Below, one piece after another: positions 1 to 8,971 of a stretch of DNA of 64,000 nt. The translations under genes and the position numbers were made by a program. Position 1 is the stretch's first letter. Every line of letters starts with the position of its first letter. Source of the stretch: Bacillus safensis FO-36b. GTDB lineage: Bacteria > Bacillota > Bacilli > Bacillales > Bacillaceae. The notes under the pieces were generated by a model. It saw only the letters and a list, made by a program, of their open reading frames with translations, ran no database searches and was not told the DNA's origin. The stretch covers positions 186,001-250,000 of the forward strand of contig NZ_ASJD01000003.1 of the NCBI RefSeq assembly GCF_000691165.1, read 5' to 3'.

Positions 1-1
1 C

Positions 2-979
2 ATGGCGCAAATGACAATGATTCAAGCGATCACTGATGCGTTACGCACAGAACTGAAAAATGACGAAAACGTTCTCGTTTTCGGAGAAGACGTTGGTAAA
101 AACGGCGGCGTATTCCGTGCGACTGAAGGATTGCAAAAAGAGTTTGGTGAGGATCGTGTATTCGATACTCCACTTGCTGAATCTGGTATTGGCGGTCTTG
201 CTATTGGCCTTGGACTACAAGAATTCCGCCCGGTAATGGAAATTCAATTCTTCGGATTCGTTTACGAAGTATTAGATTCTGTTTCTGGACAAATGGCTCG
301 TATGCGTTACCGTTCTGGCGGACGCTGGCATTCCCCAGTGACAATCCGTTCTCCATTCGGCGGGGGAGTTCACACACCTGAGCTTCACGCTGACAGCTTA
401 GAAGGACTTATCGCACAACAGCCTGGTATCAAGGTTGTTATTCCTTCAACACCTTACGATGCAAAAGGACTTTTAATTTCTGCAATTCGTGACAACGATC
501 CTGTAGTGTTCCTTGAGCATATGAAACTTTATCGTTCTTTCCGTCAGGAAGTTCCTGAAGAAGAGTACACAATTGAAATCGGTAAAGCTGACGTGAAACG
601 TGAAGGTTCTGACCTTTCAATCATCACTTACGGTGCAATGGTTCACGAATCACTAAAAGCTGCTGAAGAGCTAGAAAAAGAAGGCGTTTCTGCTGAGGTT
701 ATCGACCTTCGTACAGTAAGCCCGCTTGATATTGAAACAATCATCGCTTCTGTTGAAAAAACAGGCCGTGCGATCGTTGTTCAAGAAGCACAAAAACAAG
801 CGGGTATTGCTGCAAACGTAGTAGCTGAAATCAATGACAGAGCGATCCTTAGCTTGGAAGCACCAGTACTTCGTGTAGCTGCACCTGATACTGTATTTGC
901 TTTCTCTCAAGCTGAGAGCGTATGGCTTCCAAACCATAAAGATGTACTTGAAACAGCGAAGAAAGTTCTTGAATTTTAA
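2..979 (+). CDS. pdhB: Pyruvate dehydrogenase E1 beta subunit
   Basis: 325 residues, complete: the ATG is at base 2, so its ribosome binding site and pdhA lie outside the window. It is the beta chain of the thiamine-diphosphate-dependent E1 heterotetramer that decarboxylates pyruvate and passes the acetyl group to the E2 lipoyl arm. The transketolase-type pyrimidine-binding domain fills the N-terminal half (GEDVG, then DTPLAE) and the transketolase C-terminal domain the rest. Length and sequence match the B. subtilis protein closely. It is followed by pdhC and pdhD in the same direction, the usual pdhABCD order. Confidence 0.97.
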   Translation: MAQMTMIQAITDALRTELKNDENVLVFGEDVGKNGGVFRATEGLQKEFGEDRVFDTPLAESGIGGLAIGLGLQEFRPVMEIQFFGFVYEVLDSVSGQMARMRYRSGGRWHSPVTIRSPFGGGVHTPELHADSLEGLIAQQPGIKVVIPSTPYDAKGLLISAIRDNDPVVFLEHMKLYRSFRQEVPEEEYTIEIGKADVKREGSDLSIITYGAMVHESLKAAEELEKEGVSAEVIDLRTVSPLDIETIIASVEKTGRAIVVQEAQKQAGIAANVVAEINDRAILSLEAPVLRVAAPDTVFAFSQAESVWLPNHKDVLETAKKVLEF

Positions 980-990
980 TTAAATGACAG

Positions 991-1019
991 AGGGGAAAAG
1001 AATTTATTTCTCTTCCCCT
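991..1019 (+). terminator. Hairpin between pdhB and pdhC (possible attenuator or processing site)
   Basis: AGGGGAA at 991-997 pairs with TTCCCCT at 1013-1019, with further partial pairing inside. Only a short U-rich tail (cctttat) follows, so it is a weak terminator at best. It lies in the 107-base gap inside the pdh operon and could lower or stabilise expression of one half of the operon relative to the other. Confidence 0.45.
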
Positions 1020-1086
1020 TTATCAATTACATGACCGTGTAAATATACACAACAAGGGTTCAACAAAATCTAGGAGGCGAAAAACA

Positions 1087-2427
1087 GTGGCATTTGAATT
1101 TAAACTTCCGGACATCGGAGAAGGTATCCACGAAGGTGAGATCGTTAAGTGGTTTGTTAAACCAAACGACGAAATCAATGAAGATGACGTTTTAGCAGAG
1201 GTACAAAATGATAAAGCAGTTGTAGAAATTCCTTCACCTGTTAAAGGAAAAGTATTAGAATTAAAAGTTGAAGAGGGAACAGTTGCAACTGTAGGACAAA
1301 CAATCATTACGTTTGATGCACCTGGTTACGAAAATCTTCAATTTAAAGGCAGCGAAGAAGAAGGCGAAGCAAAAACTGAAGCTCAAGTACAAGGTACTGC
1401 TGAAGCTGGTAACGAGCCAGAGAAGAAAGAAGTAGCACAAGAAGAAGCGGCAGCAGCAACTGGTGCAGGCGCACAAGAGCAAGTAGACGCTGATCCAAAC
1501 AAACGCGTGATCGCTATGCCATCTGTACGTAAATATGCTCGCGAAAAAGGCGTTGAAATTTACAAAGTTGCAGGTTCTGGTAAAAACGGCCGTGTGTTAA
1601 AAGAAGATATCGACAGCTTCGTTAATGGTGGTTCTGCAGCTCAAGAAGCAGCACCTCAAGCAGCTGAAAGTGCGAAAGAAGCAGCAGCTCCTAAAGCGGC
1701 AGCAGCTCCAGTTCTTGAAGGAGAATTCCCAGAAACTCGCGAGAAAATGAGCGGAATCCGCAAAGCAATCGCAAAAGCAATGGTGAACTCTAAGCATACA
1801 GCTCCTCACGTAACATTAATGGATGAAGTTGATGTAACAAACCTTGTTGCACATCGTAAACAATTCAAACAAGTTGCAGCTGATCAAGGAATCAAGTTAA
1901 CTTACTTGCCTTACGTTGTAAAAGCTCTAACTTCTGCTTTGAAAAAGTACCCAGTACTTAACACTTCTATCGATGATAAAACGGATGAAGTTGTTCAAAA
2001 GCATTACTACAACATCGGAATTGCAGCTGACACTGAAAAAGGCTTGCTAGTTCCAGTTGTGAAAAATGCAGATCGCAAAGCGATTTTCGAAGTTTCTAAC
2101 GAAATCAATGAGCTTGCAACAAAAGCACGTGATGGTAAATTGGCTCCAGCTGAAATGAAAGGTGCATCTTGCACAATCACAAACATCGGTTCTGCTGGTG
2201 GACAATGGTTTACTCCAGTCATCAACCACCCAGAAGTAGCGATCCTTGGTATTGGACGTATCGCTGAAAAAGCGGTTGTTCGTGATGGCGAAATCGTTGC
2301 AGCTCCAGTCTTAGCTCTTTCCCTAAGCTTTGACCACCGTATGATTGACGGAGCTACTGCGCAAAATGCCCTTAACCACATCAAGCGTTTATTGAATGAT
2401 CCACAATTAATTTTAATGGAGGCGTAA
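1087..2427 (+). CDS. pdhC: Pyruvate dehydrogenase E2, dihydrolipoamide acetyltransferase
   Basis: 446 residues. Starts at GTG 1087 behind the strong site AGGAGG at 1073-1078. It forms the core of the pyruvate dehydrogenase complex and transfers acetyl groups to CoA. Domains in order: a single lipoyl domain (about 1-78, lipoylated Lys43 in NDKAVVEI), an Ala/Pro/Glu-rich linker, the peripheral-subunit-binding domain (about 138-175), a second Ala-rich linker, and the catalytic acetyltransferase domain ending with the DHRMIDG motif (His417, Asp421). The Ala-rich linkers are repetitive at DNA level (gcagca runs). Four bases separate it from pdhD. Confidence 0.97.
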   Translation: MAFEFKLPDIGEGIHEGEIVKWFVKPNDEINEDDVLAEVQNDKAVVEIPSPVKGKVLELKVEEGTVATVGQTIITFDAPGYENLQFKGSEEEGEAKTEAQVQGTAEAGNEPEKKEVAQEEAAAATGAGAQEQVDADPNKRVIAMPSVRKYAREKGVEIYKVAGSGKNGRVLKEDIDSFVNGGSAAQEAAPQAAESAKEAAAPKAAAAPVLEGEFPETREKMSGIRKAIAKAMVNSKHTAPHVTLMDEVDVTNLVAHRKQFKQVAADQGIKLTYLPYVVKALTSALKKYPVLNTSIDDKTDEVVQKHYYNIGIAADTEKGLLVPVVKNADRKAIFEVSNEINELATKARDGKLAPAEMKGASCTITNIGSAGGQWFTPVINHPEVAILGIGRIAEKAVVRDGEIVAAPVLALSLSFDHRMIDGATAQNALNHIKRLLNDPQLILMEA

Positions 2428-2431
2428 TGTC

Positions 2432-3844
2432 ATGGTAGTAGGAGATTTCCCAATCGAAACAGATACTCTTGTCATCGGTGCAGGTCCTGGTGGATATGTA
2501 GCTGCTATTCGTGCTGCACAGCTTGGACAAAAAGTAACAATCGTTGAAAAAGGAACACTTGGCGGTGTATGTCTAAACGTTGGCTGTATCCCTTCAAAAG
2601 CATTAATCAATGCTGGCCATCGTTTCGAAAATGCTAAGCATTCTGAAGACATGGGTATCAAAGCTGAAAACGTAACAGTTGATTTCACAAAAGTTCAAGA
2701 GTGGAAAGCTTCTGTTGTTAATAAGTTAACAGGTGGAGTTCAAGGTCTTCTTAAAGGAAATAAAGTAGACATCGTCAAAGGTGAAGCTTATTTCGTAGAC
2801 AGCAACTCTGTACGTGTAATGGATGATAATTCAGCACAGACTTATACGTTCAAAAATGCAATTCTTGCAACTGGATCTCGTCCAATTGAATTGCCTACTT
2901 TTAAATACACAGACCGCGTGATCAACTCAACTGGTGCTTTAGCGCTTAAAGAAGTACCTAAAAAGTTAGTTGTCATCGGTGGTGGATACATCGGTACTGA
3001 GCTTGGTACTGCTTATGCAAACTTTGGAACAGAAGTTGTGATCCTTGAAGGTGGAGACGAAATCCTTCCAGGTTTCGAGAAGCAAATGAGCTCATTGGTT
3101 AAACGCAACCTGAAGAAAAAAGGAAACGTTGAAATCCATACAAACGCTCTTGCAAAAGGCGTTGAAGAAAAATCTGATGGTGTCACTGTTACGTTCGAAG
3201 TAAAAGGCGAAGAAAAAACAGTTGATGCTGATTACGTACTTGTGACTGTTGGTCGTCGTCCAAACACTGATGAGCTTGGTCTTGAGCAAGTTGGTGTTGA
3301 ATTGACTGACCGCGGAGTTGTCAAAACAGACAAACAATGCCGTACAAGCGTATCTAACATCTATGCAATTGGTGACATCGTTGATGGACCACCACTTGCT
3401 CACAAAGCTTCTTACGAAGGTAAAATTGCAGCTGAAGCAATCGCTGGAGAGCCAGCTGAAATTGATTACCTTGGTATTCCTGCTGTTGTATTCTCTGAGC
3501 CAGAACTTGCAACTGTTGGATACACTGAAGCAGAAGCAAAAGCAGAAGGTATCGAAATCGTTGCAGCGAAATTCCCATTCGCAGCGAACGGACGTGCACT
3601 TTCTCTTGATGCAACTGATGGCTTCATGAAAATGATCACTCGTAAAGAGGATGGTCTAGTGATCGGTGCTCAAATCGCAGGTGTTGGCGCTTCTGATATG
3701 ATTTCAGAGCTTAGCCTTGCAATCGAAGCTGGAGTGACTGCTGAAGATATCGCTATGACAATTCACGCTCACCCAACATTAGGTGAAATTACAATGGAAA
3801 CGGCTGAAGTAGCAATCGGAAGCCCAATCCACATCGTAAAATAA
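2432..3844 (+). CDS. pdhD: Dihydrolipoamide dehydrogenase (E3)
   Basis: 470 residues. It reoxidises the dihydrolipoyl arm of E2 using FAD and NAD+. Visible are the FAD-binding GAGPGGY motif, the redox-active disulfide Cys47/Cys52 in [13 protein letters not shown], the NAD-binding GGGYIGTE motif and the C-terminal His447/Glu452 pair in HAHPTLGE. The start ATG 2432 lies four bases after the pdhC stop; the end of pdhC (ATGGAGGCG) provides the ribosome binding site, so translation is likely coupled. Two terminators follow the gene. Confidence 0.97.
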   Translation: MVVGDFPIETDTLVIGAGPGGYVAAIRAAQLGQKVTIVEKGTLGGVCLNVGCIPSKALINAGHRFENAKHSEDMGIKAENVTVDFTKVQEWKASVVNKLTGGVQGLLKGNKVDIVKGEAYFVDSNSVRVMDDNSAQTYTFKNAILATGSRPIELPTFKYTDRVINSTGALALKEVPKKLVVIGGGYIGTELGTAYANFGTEVVILEGGDEILPGFEKQMSSLVKRNLKKKGNVEIHTNALAKGVEEKSDGVTVTFEVKGEEKTVDADYVLVTVGRRPNTDELGLEQVGVELTDRGVVKTDKQCRTSVSNIYAIGDIVDGPPLAHKASYEGKIAAEAIAGEPAEIDYLGIPAVVFSEPELATVGYTEAEAKAEGIEIVAAKFPFAANGRALSLDATDGFMKMITRKEDGLVIGAQIAGVGASDMISELSLAIEAGVTAEDIAMTIHAHPTLGEITMETAEVAIGSPIHIVK

Positions 3845-3858
3845 TGAAACCTATGAAG

Positions 3859-3887
3859 CCCTCTCCTTGATGGAGAGGGTTTTTTTG
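3859..3887 (+). terminator. pdh operon terminator
   Basis: CCCTCTCC at 3859-3866 pairs with GGAGAGGG at 3872-3879, followed by seven to eight T. This is a classical rho-independent terminator just after the pdhD stop. Confidence 0.9.
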
Positions 3888-3899
3888 CTGCTCTGAACA

Positions 3900-3943
3900 C
3901 CATATGAAAAACCCCTCATGAGATGAGGGGTTTTTTCATATGG
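3900..3943. terminator. Bidirectional terminator between pdhD and slp
   Basis: A near-perfect palindrome of about 20 bases per arm (ACCCCTCAT/ATGAGGGGT core, extended on both sides through A/T runs to CATATG ends) with A runs on the left and T runs on the right. It can terminate slp on the minus strand and back up the pdh terminator on the plus strand. Confidence 0.85.
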
Positions 3944-3970
3944 ATATATATAAGTGTAAGGTAAATATCA

Positions 3971-4360
3971 TTAGTTTGTATTGACGCGGTCTAAAGCATG
4001 ACATAAAGGCGATAAGATCTCCTGTTTACTGCGGACATTTCCTTCCACCTTCACGATCACTTTTTCATCATTGACAAGTAAAATAGCCGGTAATTCGTCC
4101 ACTTCATTTTTCCAGCCTTTACGATCTTCTTTCACAATCATTTTTGACATTTCCTTAGGGTATTCATTTTTTAATTCGAGGACTGCATCATAATATGGGC
4201 TTTCTTTATCAAGGTTTTCTGCATCAGTAAAAAAGAGAATTCTCGGTTTTTGAATATGACGGACTTGGTCGGTCTGATTCGGTATGATATACGCAAATGA
4301 GCATGAACTAAGTACAAAGAGCATGGGGAATATAATGAGAAGTGTCCTCATAAAATTCAA
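3971..4360 (-). CDS. slp: Slp-type small lipoprotein
   Basis: 129 residues when started at TTG 4360, chosen because GAGGTG lies six bases upstream (4367-4372); the next in-frame ATG at 4351 is too far from that site, and the longer upstream frame has none. The N-terminus is a lipoprotein signal (MRTLLIIFPMLFVLSSC) with lipobox LSSC, so the protein should be membrane anchored on the outside. The remainder is hydrophilic with a thioredoxin-like look (a DELPAILLVNDEKVIVKVEG stretch), but no CXXC motif is present. Its position after pdhD matches B. subtilis slp (peptidoglycan-associated lipoprotein). Function is unknown. Confidence 0.8.
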   Translation of the reverse strand: MNFMRTLLIIFPMLFVLSSCSFAYIIPNQTDQVRHIQKPRILFFTDAENLDKESPYYDAVLELKNEYPKEMSKMIVKEDRKGWKNEVDELPAILLVNDEKVIVKVEGNVRSKQEILSPLCHALDRVNTN

Positions 4361-4561
4361 TCTATTCACCTCAAAATCATTTGGGGTTGTCCCAACATTT
4401 TTAGGAGCTTGTTCCCTGTTAGTCACTCTAGTGTATCATGTCCCTTTTGACAATTTTCGATTGTTACTCAATTGTTACAGAATTGATATGAAGCAAAATA
4501 CAATTGAAACGTTCCCTCAATATGATGAGAAAAAAGCACATATTTATAAAAAATGATTAAA

Positions 4562-4572
4562 TGTGTCATACA
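4562..4572 (+). promoter_or_regulatory. Candidate CcpN operator upstream of SR1
   Basis: TGTGTCATACA fits the CcpN recognition pattern TRTGHYATAYW as I recall it from B. subtilis, and ends nine bases before the -35 box of the SR1 promoter. A second, imperfect copy (TGTGACATCAT) lies inside the promoter spacer around 4594-4604. In B. subtilis CcpN represses sr1 during glycolytic growth through two sites arranged in this way. Confidence 0.6.
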
Positions 4573-4580
4573 ATTAACCG

Positions 4581-4609
4581 TTGACAACTTAAATGTGACA
4601 TCATATTAT
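4581..4609 (+). promoter_or_regulatory. Sigma-A promoter of SR1
   Basis: TTGACA at 4581-4586, 17-base spacer, TATTAT at 4604-4609. The transcript should begin near 4616. A cre-like sequence (ATCAAACGCTTTCAAA, 4625-4640, with mismatches in its left part) lies just downstream and might add CcpA control; this last point is weak. The rest of the 307-base gap from slp (4361-4580) shows no convincing gene. Confidence 0.8.
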
Positions 4610-4667
4610 AGAAATAAGAAATAGATCAAACGCTTTCAAACTATGAATGAAGAAAAGGGGAATGTAC

Positions 4668-4787
4668 GTGGGTACAATTATTTGTCAAGATTGCAATGAA
4701 ACCATTGATCAGTTTGAAAATGAAAAAGTGACAACGCTATACGGAACGTGCGGTCACTGTCATTGCTGTGATGAAGCCTCTGAATAA
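4668..4787 (+). CDS. sr1P: SR1P peptide
   Basis: 39 residues from GTG 4668, with ribosome binding site AAAGGGG at 4654-4660 and a seven-base spacing. The peptide begins MGTIICQDCNETID and has two cysteine clusters (CQDC and CGHCHCC), fitting a small metal-binding fold. In B. subtilis SR1P binds glyceraldehyde-3-phosphate dehydrogenase GapA and promotes its interaction with RNase J1. It is too short for routine ORF calling and is often missed. Confidence 0.88.
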   Translation: MGTIICQDCNETIDQFENEKVTTLYGTCGHCHCCDEASE

Positions 4788-4796
4788 ATAAAAAAG

Positions 4797-4831
4797 CATG
4801 CAGCTCCATTTGGGGCTGCATGTTTCTTTTT
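4797..4831. terminator. Terminator of SR1, also usable by speA
   Basis: An 11-base-pair stem (CATGCAGCTCC 4797-4807 with GGGGCTGCATG 4812-4822, one G-T pair) with loop ATTT. T-rich tail on the plus strand and an A run before the stem, so it also works on the minus strand as the speA terminator. Confidence 0.88.
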
Positions 4832-6303
4832 TATAAAATTGGTTTTTGTTCCTTAATCACACGGATCATTTCAAGCGTTGAATCTTCAGGTCCTTGGACA
4901 GGGAGACCAATTTCAATATTTTTAAAGATATACGATATATTTTCTTCTGTGATAATTTCACCTGGTATAAAAATCGGAATACCTGGCGGATACACCATCA
5001 CAAACTCTGCGATAATGCGGCCGACTGCTTCCTTAAACGGAACGACTTCCGTTGTAGCGTAAAAGGCGTCACGCGGCGTCATAGCAAGCGATGGAATCTC
5101 AGGCAGCAGCACTTCCGTTACCGCTTGTTTGCCGCCCTCACGAGTAGAGGCTGCGGCAATTTCCTGCATCGCCGTCACGAGCGTATCAATTGTCTCATCT
5201 GAATCGCCAGGGGTGACGATACATAAAATGTTGTACAGGTCAGAGAGCTCTACTTCAATTCGGTAACTTTCTCTCAGCCACTTTTCGACATCATGTCCGT
5301 TTAACCCAAGGTCTTTAATAGAGATAATTAATTTCGTTGGGTCATAATCGTAAGTGGAAGCTGAACCGAGTACTTCCTTGCCAATGCAGGTAATGCCGTC
5401 AATTTGATTCAAACGGTCTCTCGCTGATTCAGCCAAACGAATGGCTTCATCAGCTAGTGCCTTACCTTCAGTGGCTAATCGTTTTCGAGCGACATCAAGT
5501 GACGCTAAGAGCAAATAAGAAGTGGACGTTGTCGTCAGCATACTCAAAATCGATTGCACGCGGTCTTTTGAAACAAGCCCTTCCTTCATATTTAAAATAG
5601 AGCTCTGCGTAAGAGAGCCGCCAAGTTTATGGACACTTGTTGCTGCCATGTCGGCACCTGCCTGCATGGCAGAGAGGGGAAGCTCATCATGAAAATGTAT
5701 ATGCACACCGTGTGCTTCATCGACAAGGACAGGCACATCAAATGAATGGGCAATGTCTACGATTGATTTTAAGTCTGCTGAAATACCAAAATACGTTGGA
5801 TTAATGACAAGCAAACCTTTCGCATCTGGATGCTCAGTGAGCGCCTTTTTGGCTGATTCAGGTGTAATCCCGTGAGAGATGCCAAGCTCTTTGTCTATTT
5901 CTGGGTGAATAAAAACAGGAACTGCGCCAGAAAATACAATCGCGGACATAATTGATTTATGGACATTACGCGGAACGATAATTTTATCTCCAGGTCCGCA
6001 TACCGTCATCACCATTGTCATGATGGCCCCGCTTGTTCCTTGAATGGAGAAAAACGTATGATCAGCACCGAAGGCTTCAGCAGCAAGCTCCTGTGCTTCT
6101 TTTATCATCCCTCGAGGTGAATGTAAATCATCGAGAGGTTCTATATTAATGAGGTCAATGCTTAATGCATTGTCGCCAATGAATGCTCTAAATTCAGGAT
6201 CCATTCCGGCTCCTTTTTTATGGCCTGGAATGTGAAATTGGACTGGATTCGTTGCTGCGTGTTTTTTTAGTCCAGTATATAAGGGTGTATCATGTTGTGA
6301 CAA
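4831..6303 (-). CDS. speA: Arginine decarboxylase (biosynthetic, PLP-dependent)
   Basis: 490 residues from TTG 6303, which follows AAGGTGGG with correct spacing and gives exactly the length of the B. subtilis protein; the longer open frame reaching 6489 adds a hydrophobic stretch that no homologue has. It decarboxylates arginine to agmatine, the first step to putrescine and spermidine. It belongs to the Orn/Lys/Arg decarboxylase fold-I family: PLP-binding lysine in SVHKLGG, DEAHGVH motif, HIPGHKKGAGM near the N-terminus, and a C-terminal domain with PPGIPIFIPGE. Its neighbour SR1 regulates the arginine regulator AhrC in B. subtilis, so arginine metabolism is locally linked. Confidence 0.95.
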   Translation of the reverse strand: MSQHDTPLYTGLKKHAATNPVQFHIPGHKKGAGMDPEFRAFIGDNALSIDLINIEPLDDLHSPRGMIKEAQELAAEAFGADHTFFSIQGTSGAIMTMVMTVCGPGDKIIVPRNVHKSIMSAIVFSGAVPVFIHPEIDKELGISHGITPESAKKALTEHPDAKGLLVINPTYFGISADLKSIVDIAHSFDVPVLVDEAHGVHIHFHDELPLSAMQAGADMAATSVHKLGGSLTQSSILNMKEGLVSKDRVQSILSMLTTTSTSYLLLASLDVARKRLATEGKALADEAIRLAESARDRLNQIDGITCIGKEVLGSASTYDYDPTKLIISIKDLGLNGHDVEKWLRESYRIEVELSDLYNILCIVTPGDSDETIDTLVTAMQEIAAASTREGGKQAVTEVLLPEIPSLAMTPRDAFYATTEVVPFKEAVGRIIAEFVMVYPPGIPIFIPGEIITEENISYIFKNIEIGLPVQGPEDSTLEMIRVIKEQKPIL

Positions 6304-6493
6304 TTGCTTTCCCACCTTCATCGAAATACCTGCTATTATTGTGCCAATTACAGCAGATTTCATTGCATAAAACAAAAGAATTATATTATGAACTGATCGG
6401 AATGTAAAGCATAAAATCAATCGGTTTCTGATCAAACAGATGCTATAATAAAAGTTCAAATGAGAAATGAGTGTTAAAGTGAGGGACAAGTAA

Positions 6494-6763
6494 ATGGAAT
6501 ATCAATATCCAATGGATGTCGACTGGACGACAGAGGAAAAAATTGCGGTCATTTCATTTTTTCAGGCTGTTGAAAAAGCCTATGAAAAAGGAATTGCGAA
6601 GCAGGAGTTATTAGATGCTTATAAACGATTTAAAGAGGTTGTGCCATCAAAAGCAGAGGAAAAAACGCATTGTGCGGCTTTTGAAAAGGGAAGCGGGTAT
6701 TCCCCTTATCGTGCAGTGAAAACCGCAAGAGAGGCAGAAGAGACAGCCGTTATACGCATGTAA
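6494..6763 (+). CDS. yktA: Conserved protein YktA (UPF0223 family)
   Basis: 89 residues from ATG 6494, with GTGAGGG eight bases upstream. Small soluble, mostly helical, charged protein of the UPF0223 family; no known function. It is divergent from speA and ends in a shared bidirectional terminator with yktB, the same arrangement as in B. subtilis. Confidence 0.9.
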   Translation: MEYQYPMDVDWTTEEKIAVISFFQAVEKAYEKGIAKQELLDAYKRFKEVVPSKAEEKTHCAAFEKGSGYSPYRAVKTAREAEETAVIRM

Positions 6764-6792
6764 AAAACGAGCCTATAAGGGCTCGTTTTTTT
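6762..6792. terminator. Bidirectional terminator between yktA and yktB
   Basis: CGAGCC (6768-6773) pairs with GGCTCG (6780-6785), preceded by six A and followed by seven T, so it serves both converging genes. It overlaps the yktA stop codon. Confidence 0.9.
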
Positions 6793-7426
6793 ATACAGAT
6801 TCTTTCTGTGTGAAGCGGTATAGATACGTCAGCGTGCGGAAGGCATTTTCGATTTTCGATAGGAATTCTTCATTATTCATTTGAACGACTTCCTCTCTAG
6901 GCAGCTGGATGCCGCATAGAAGCTCGGCTTTCTTGACTGTTTGAACACGTTCAAAAAGCGTTTTCAGCTGTTCGGAATCTAGTTCGCTGTGCCGCATGAC
7001 ATCTGGTTTCATATGATCTTTAGACCAAACAAAATCTTGCGGTATTTTCTGCTGGATGGTGTCTAGCTCTTTTTCAAACAGCTGGCCGTACTCACCTTTC
7101 ACTGGAGATTCATAAATGAGCGCAAACCAGACAAAGACATGTGTTTTCCAAAGCCCAATTTGAAAATGAGGGAGTTTTTTATATCCGCGCTTACTGTTTG
7201 CAAAAGCAACCCATGTATCATTTGGCGGGTTGACAGATCTTCTAGCATGCTTTGCGACGTGTACAAACATTTCGTCTCCTGTAATAGAAGAAAGAAGTGG
7301 TGCAAAATGTTCGCCAAGTGCCTCAAGCTTTGGACGTACTCTTTCTTTTAATACAGTCATTCGTTCATCTAAACCATCAACTGTGAATGTTTCAAAATCT
7401 TCATCTCTAAAACGCATTTCACTCAT
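6791..7426 (-). CDS. yktB: Conserved protein YktB (UPF0637 / DUF1054 family)
   Basis: 211 residues from the ATG at 7426 behind an AGGAGG site. Soluble protein without signal peptide or membrane segment; matches B. subtilis YktB in length and family. Function unknown. Confidence 0.9.
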   Translation of the reverse strand: MSEMRFRDEDFETFTVDGLDERMTVLKERVRPKLEALGEHFAPLLSSITGDEMFVHVAKHARRSVNPPNDTWVAFANSKRGYKKLPHFQIGLWKTHVFVWFALIYESPVKGEYGQLFEKELDTIQQKIPQDFVWSKDHMKPDVMRHSELDSEQLKTLFERVQTVKKAELLCGIQLPREEVVQMNNEEFLSKIENAFRTLTYLYRFTQKESV

Positions 7427-7532
7427 GTTATGCCTCCTGTATCTTTTCGCTGATCATATTTTATCATAGCTTGGGTCAAGCTCAAAAAAAGATGCACCGT
7501 CAGATAAAAGATTGTAAAGGGCGTGGTGCAGC

Positions 7533-7558
7533 GTTTAAAACCTTTCATTATGTGGTAC
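7533..7558 (+). promoter_or_regulatory. Weak sigma-B-like promoter upstream of ykzI
   Basis: GTTTAA at 7533-7538 is a perfect sigma-B -35 element, but the -10 region (TGGTAC around 7553-7558) matches GGGTAT at only four of six positions. It lies about 160 bases before ykzI. This would fit a general stress gene but is only suggestive. No other gene was seen in 7427-7713. Confidence 0.25.
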
Positions 7559-7713
7559 ATCATTAATAGGTAAAGACACAATTTTCAGAATGTCGTTGCG
7601 GTTATGCGATCGCTTCATACGATATAAGCAAGAACAATTTCTCTTATCGATTGAATTTTTTATCAATGAAAACTGACAAGGAATGAATCATTCTCTGGAA
7701 GGGGCGTTGACCA

Positions 7714-7902
7714 ATGAAGCAAATCGTGAAGCAGGGCTATAGACAGGAGAAGAAAAATCGCATCGCTGTGTGGAGATTAGAGGTTGATTATGAGCTTTCT
7801 ACGCTTCATGAAGCCATCGAACAAAAAGATGACATCCAAATCGAACGCAGCAAACGAAAGCTTGAGCGCCTAAGAAAAGAATGGGAGCAGCTTCAAGGGT
7901 AA
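7714..7902 (+). CDS. ykzI: Small conserved protein YkzI
   Basis: 62 residues from ATG 7714, with GGAAGGGG upstream. Highly charged, predicted to be almost entirely helical and probably coiled coil in its second half (EQKDDIQIERSKRKLERL). The length equals B. subtilis YkzI and the position before suhB is conserved. No known function. Confidence 0.85.
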   Translation: MKQIVKQGYRQEKKNRIAVWRLEVDYELSTLHEAIEQKDDIQIERSKRKLERLRKEWEQLQG

Positions 7903-7915
7903 AACAGGGTGAGGT

Positions 7916-7945
7916 AAAAACGAACCAATTCATCGGTTCGTTTTT
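7916..7945 (+). terminator. ykzI terminator
   Basis: AAAAACGAACC (7916-7926) pairs with GGTTCGTTTTT (7935-7945), loop of eight bases, T-run included in the right arm. Confidence 0.88.
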
Positions 7946-8035
7946 GTATGAAGCTGCTTTTTTCTTGCTTTTACGTACATAATATCAGTATGCTATTACA
8001 AATAGGTCCTACATAGAAAAGAGGTTTACAATCTG

Positions 8036-8842
8036 ATGACAAACTGGGTGGAAATTGACCGTCTTGCAAAGCTCTGGGTAAAAGAAGCAGGGAGCCGTAT
8101 TAAAGCGTCCATGCAGGAAGGTCTATCAATTGAAACAAAATCAAATCCAAATGATCTAGTCACGAATATCGATAAAGAAACAGAACGTTTTTTTATTGAA
8201 AAAATACAGTCGGCATTTTCAGATCATCACATTTTAGGAGAAGAGGGACAAGGGGAAGAGGTCACCTCACTCGATGGAATTGTGTGGATCATTGATCCGA
8301 TTGATGGCACAATGAACTTTGTCCATCAAAAGCGCAACTTTGCCATTTCAATCGGGATATTTGAAAATGGTGTGGGGAAAATCGGTCTTATTTATGACGT
8401 CATTCATGACGAGCTCTACCATGCCATTAAAGGAGAAGGAGCCTATATGAACGATATCCTGCTCCCTCCATTAAAAGATGTGGAGATTGAAAAAGCCATT
8501 GTGGGTATTAATCCGACATGGGCGATTGAAAGTCCTTATTTTGACGCCAAACCATTTGCCCGTCTAGTGCGTGACGTGAGAGGGACACGAACGATTGGAT
8601 CAGCTGCCCTTGAGCTTGCTTATATTGCAAGCGGCAGAAGTGACGCATATGTCACCTTAAGGCTTGCACCGTGGGATTATGCAGCGGGCTGCGTGCTGCT
8701 TGATGAAGTAGGGGCCGTTTACTCAAATATTCACGGAGAACGTCTTACGTTCCTAGACAAAAACAGCATAGTGGCTGGAAAACGATCCATTTGTGAAAAA
8801 ATCTTGCATGATTACATAAAAGAAAGCGGAAATAAAAAATAA
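8036..8842 (+). CDS. suhB: Inositol-1-monophosphatase family phosphatase
   Basis: 268 residues from ATG 8036. Both family signatures are present: metal-binding DPIDGTMNF and the C-terminal WDYAAG motif, plus the glutamate of GEEG. It dephosphorylates inositol monophosphate or related sugar phosphates (FBPase/IMPase/glpX-like fold, Mg2+ dependent). The B. subtilis orthologue is YktC/SuhB. It is a single-gene unit with its own terminator. Confidence 0.92.
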   Translation: MTNWVEIDRLAKLWVKEAGSRIKASMQEGLSIETKSNPNDLVTNIDKETERFFIEKIQSAFSDHHILGEEGQGEEVTSLDGIVWIIDPIDGTMNFVHQKRNFAISIGIFENGVGKIGLIYDVIHDELYHAIKGEGAYMNDILLPPLKDVEIEKAIVGINPTWAIESPYFDAKPFARLVRDVRGTRTIGSAALELAYIASGRSDAYVTLRLAPWDYAAGCVLLDEVGAVYSNIHGERLTFLDKNSIVAGKRSICEKILHDYIKESGNKK

Positions 8843-8847
8843 ACGAC

Positions 8848-8881
8848 ATCACTTCATGAGAATGAAGTGATTTTTTGTTTT
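8848..8881 (+). terminator. suhB terminator
   Basis: ATCACTTCAT (8848-8857) pairs perfectly with ATGAAGTGAT (8862-8871), loop GAGA, followed by a T-rich tail. Confidence 0.9.
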
Positions 8882-8928
8882 TCCTGAAACTGTAAGGCGG
8901 AAGTCTATACGCTTTATTGGCTGAAATA

Positions 8929-8965
8929 AAAAACCCCCATCTGGATGAACCAGGTGGGAGTTTTT
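8929..8965 (-). terminator. Terminator of the secreted repeat protein gene
   Basis: An imperfect stem (CCCCCATCTGG with CCAGGTGGGAG) with an A run on its left side, so the T-run is on the minus strand, immediately after the stop of the gene at 8972. Confidence 0.8.
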
Positions 8966-8971
8966 CTGAGA

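Larger units (their letters stand above)
4616..4831 (+). ncRNA. sr1: SR1 dual-function small RNA
   Basis: A transcription unit of about 215 bases from a strong sigma-A promoter to a strong terminator, lying between slp and speA exactly where B. subtilis encodes SR1 (about 205 nt). In B. subtilis SR1 base-pairs with ahrC mRNA to inhibit its translation, controlling arginine catabolism, and also encodes the peptide SR1P. The identification here rests on position, promoter/terminator layout and the encoded peptide; I could not verify the ahrC-pairing segments because ahrC is outside the window. Confidence 0.85.

Noticed and set aside
1621..1710. gcagca-type repeats in pdhC as a simple-sequence or mobile repeat
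   Set aside because: They encode the flexible Ala-rich linkers of the E2 subunit and are expected.
3092..3629. Several open frames on both strands inside pdhD and other highly expressed genes
   Set aside because: They are frame shadows of the codon-biased real gene and have no ribosome binding sites.
6304..6489. N-terminal extension of speA with a hydrophobic stretch
   Set aside because: The TTG at 6303 has the only good ribosome binding site and gives the exact family length; the extension would overlap the yktA promoter region.
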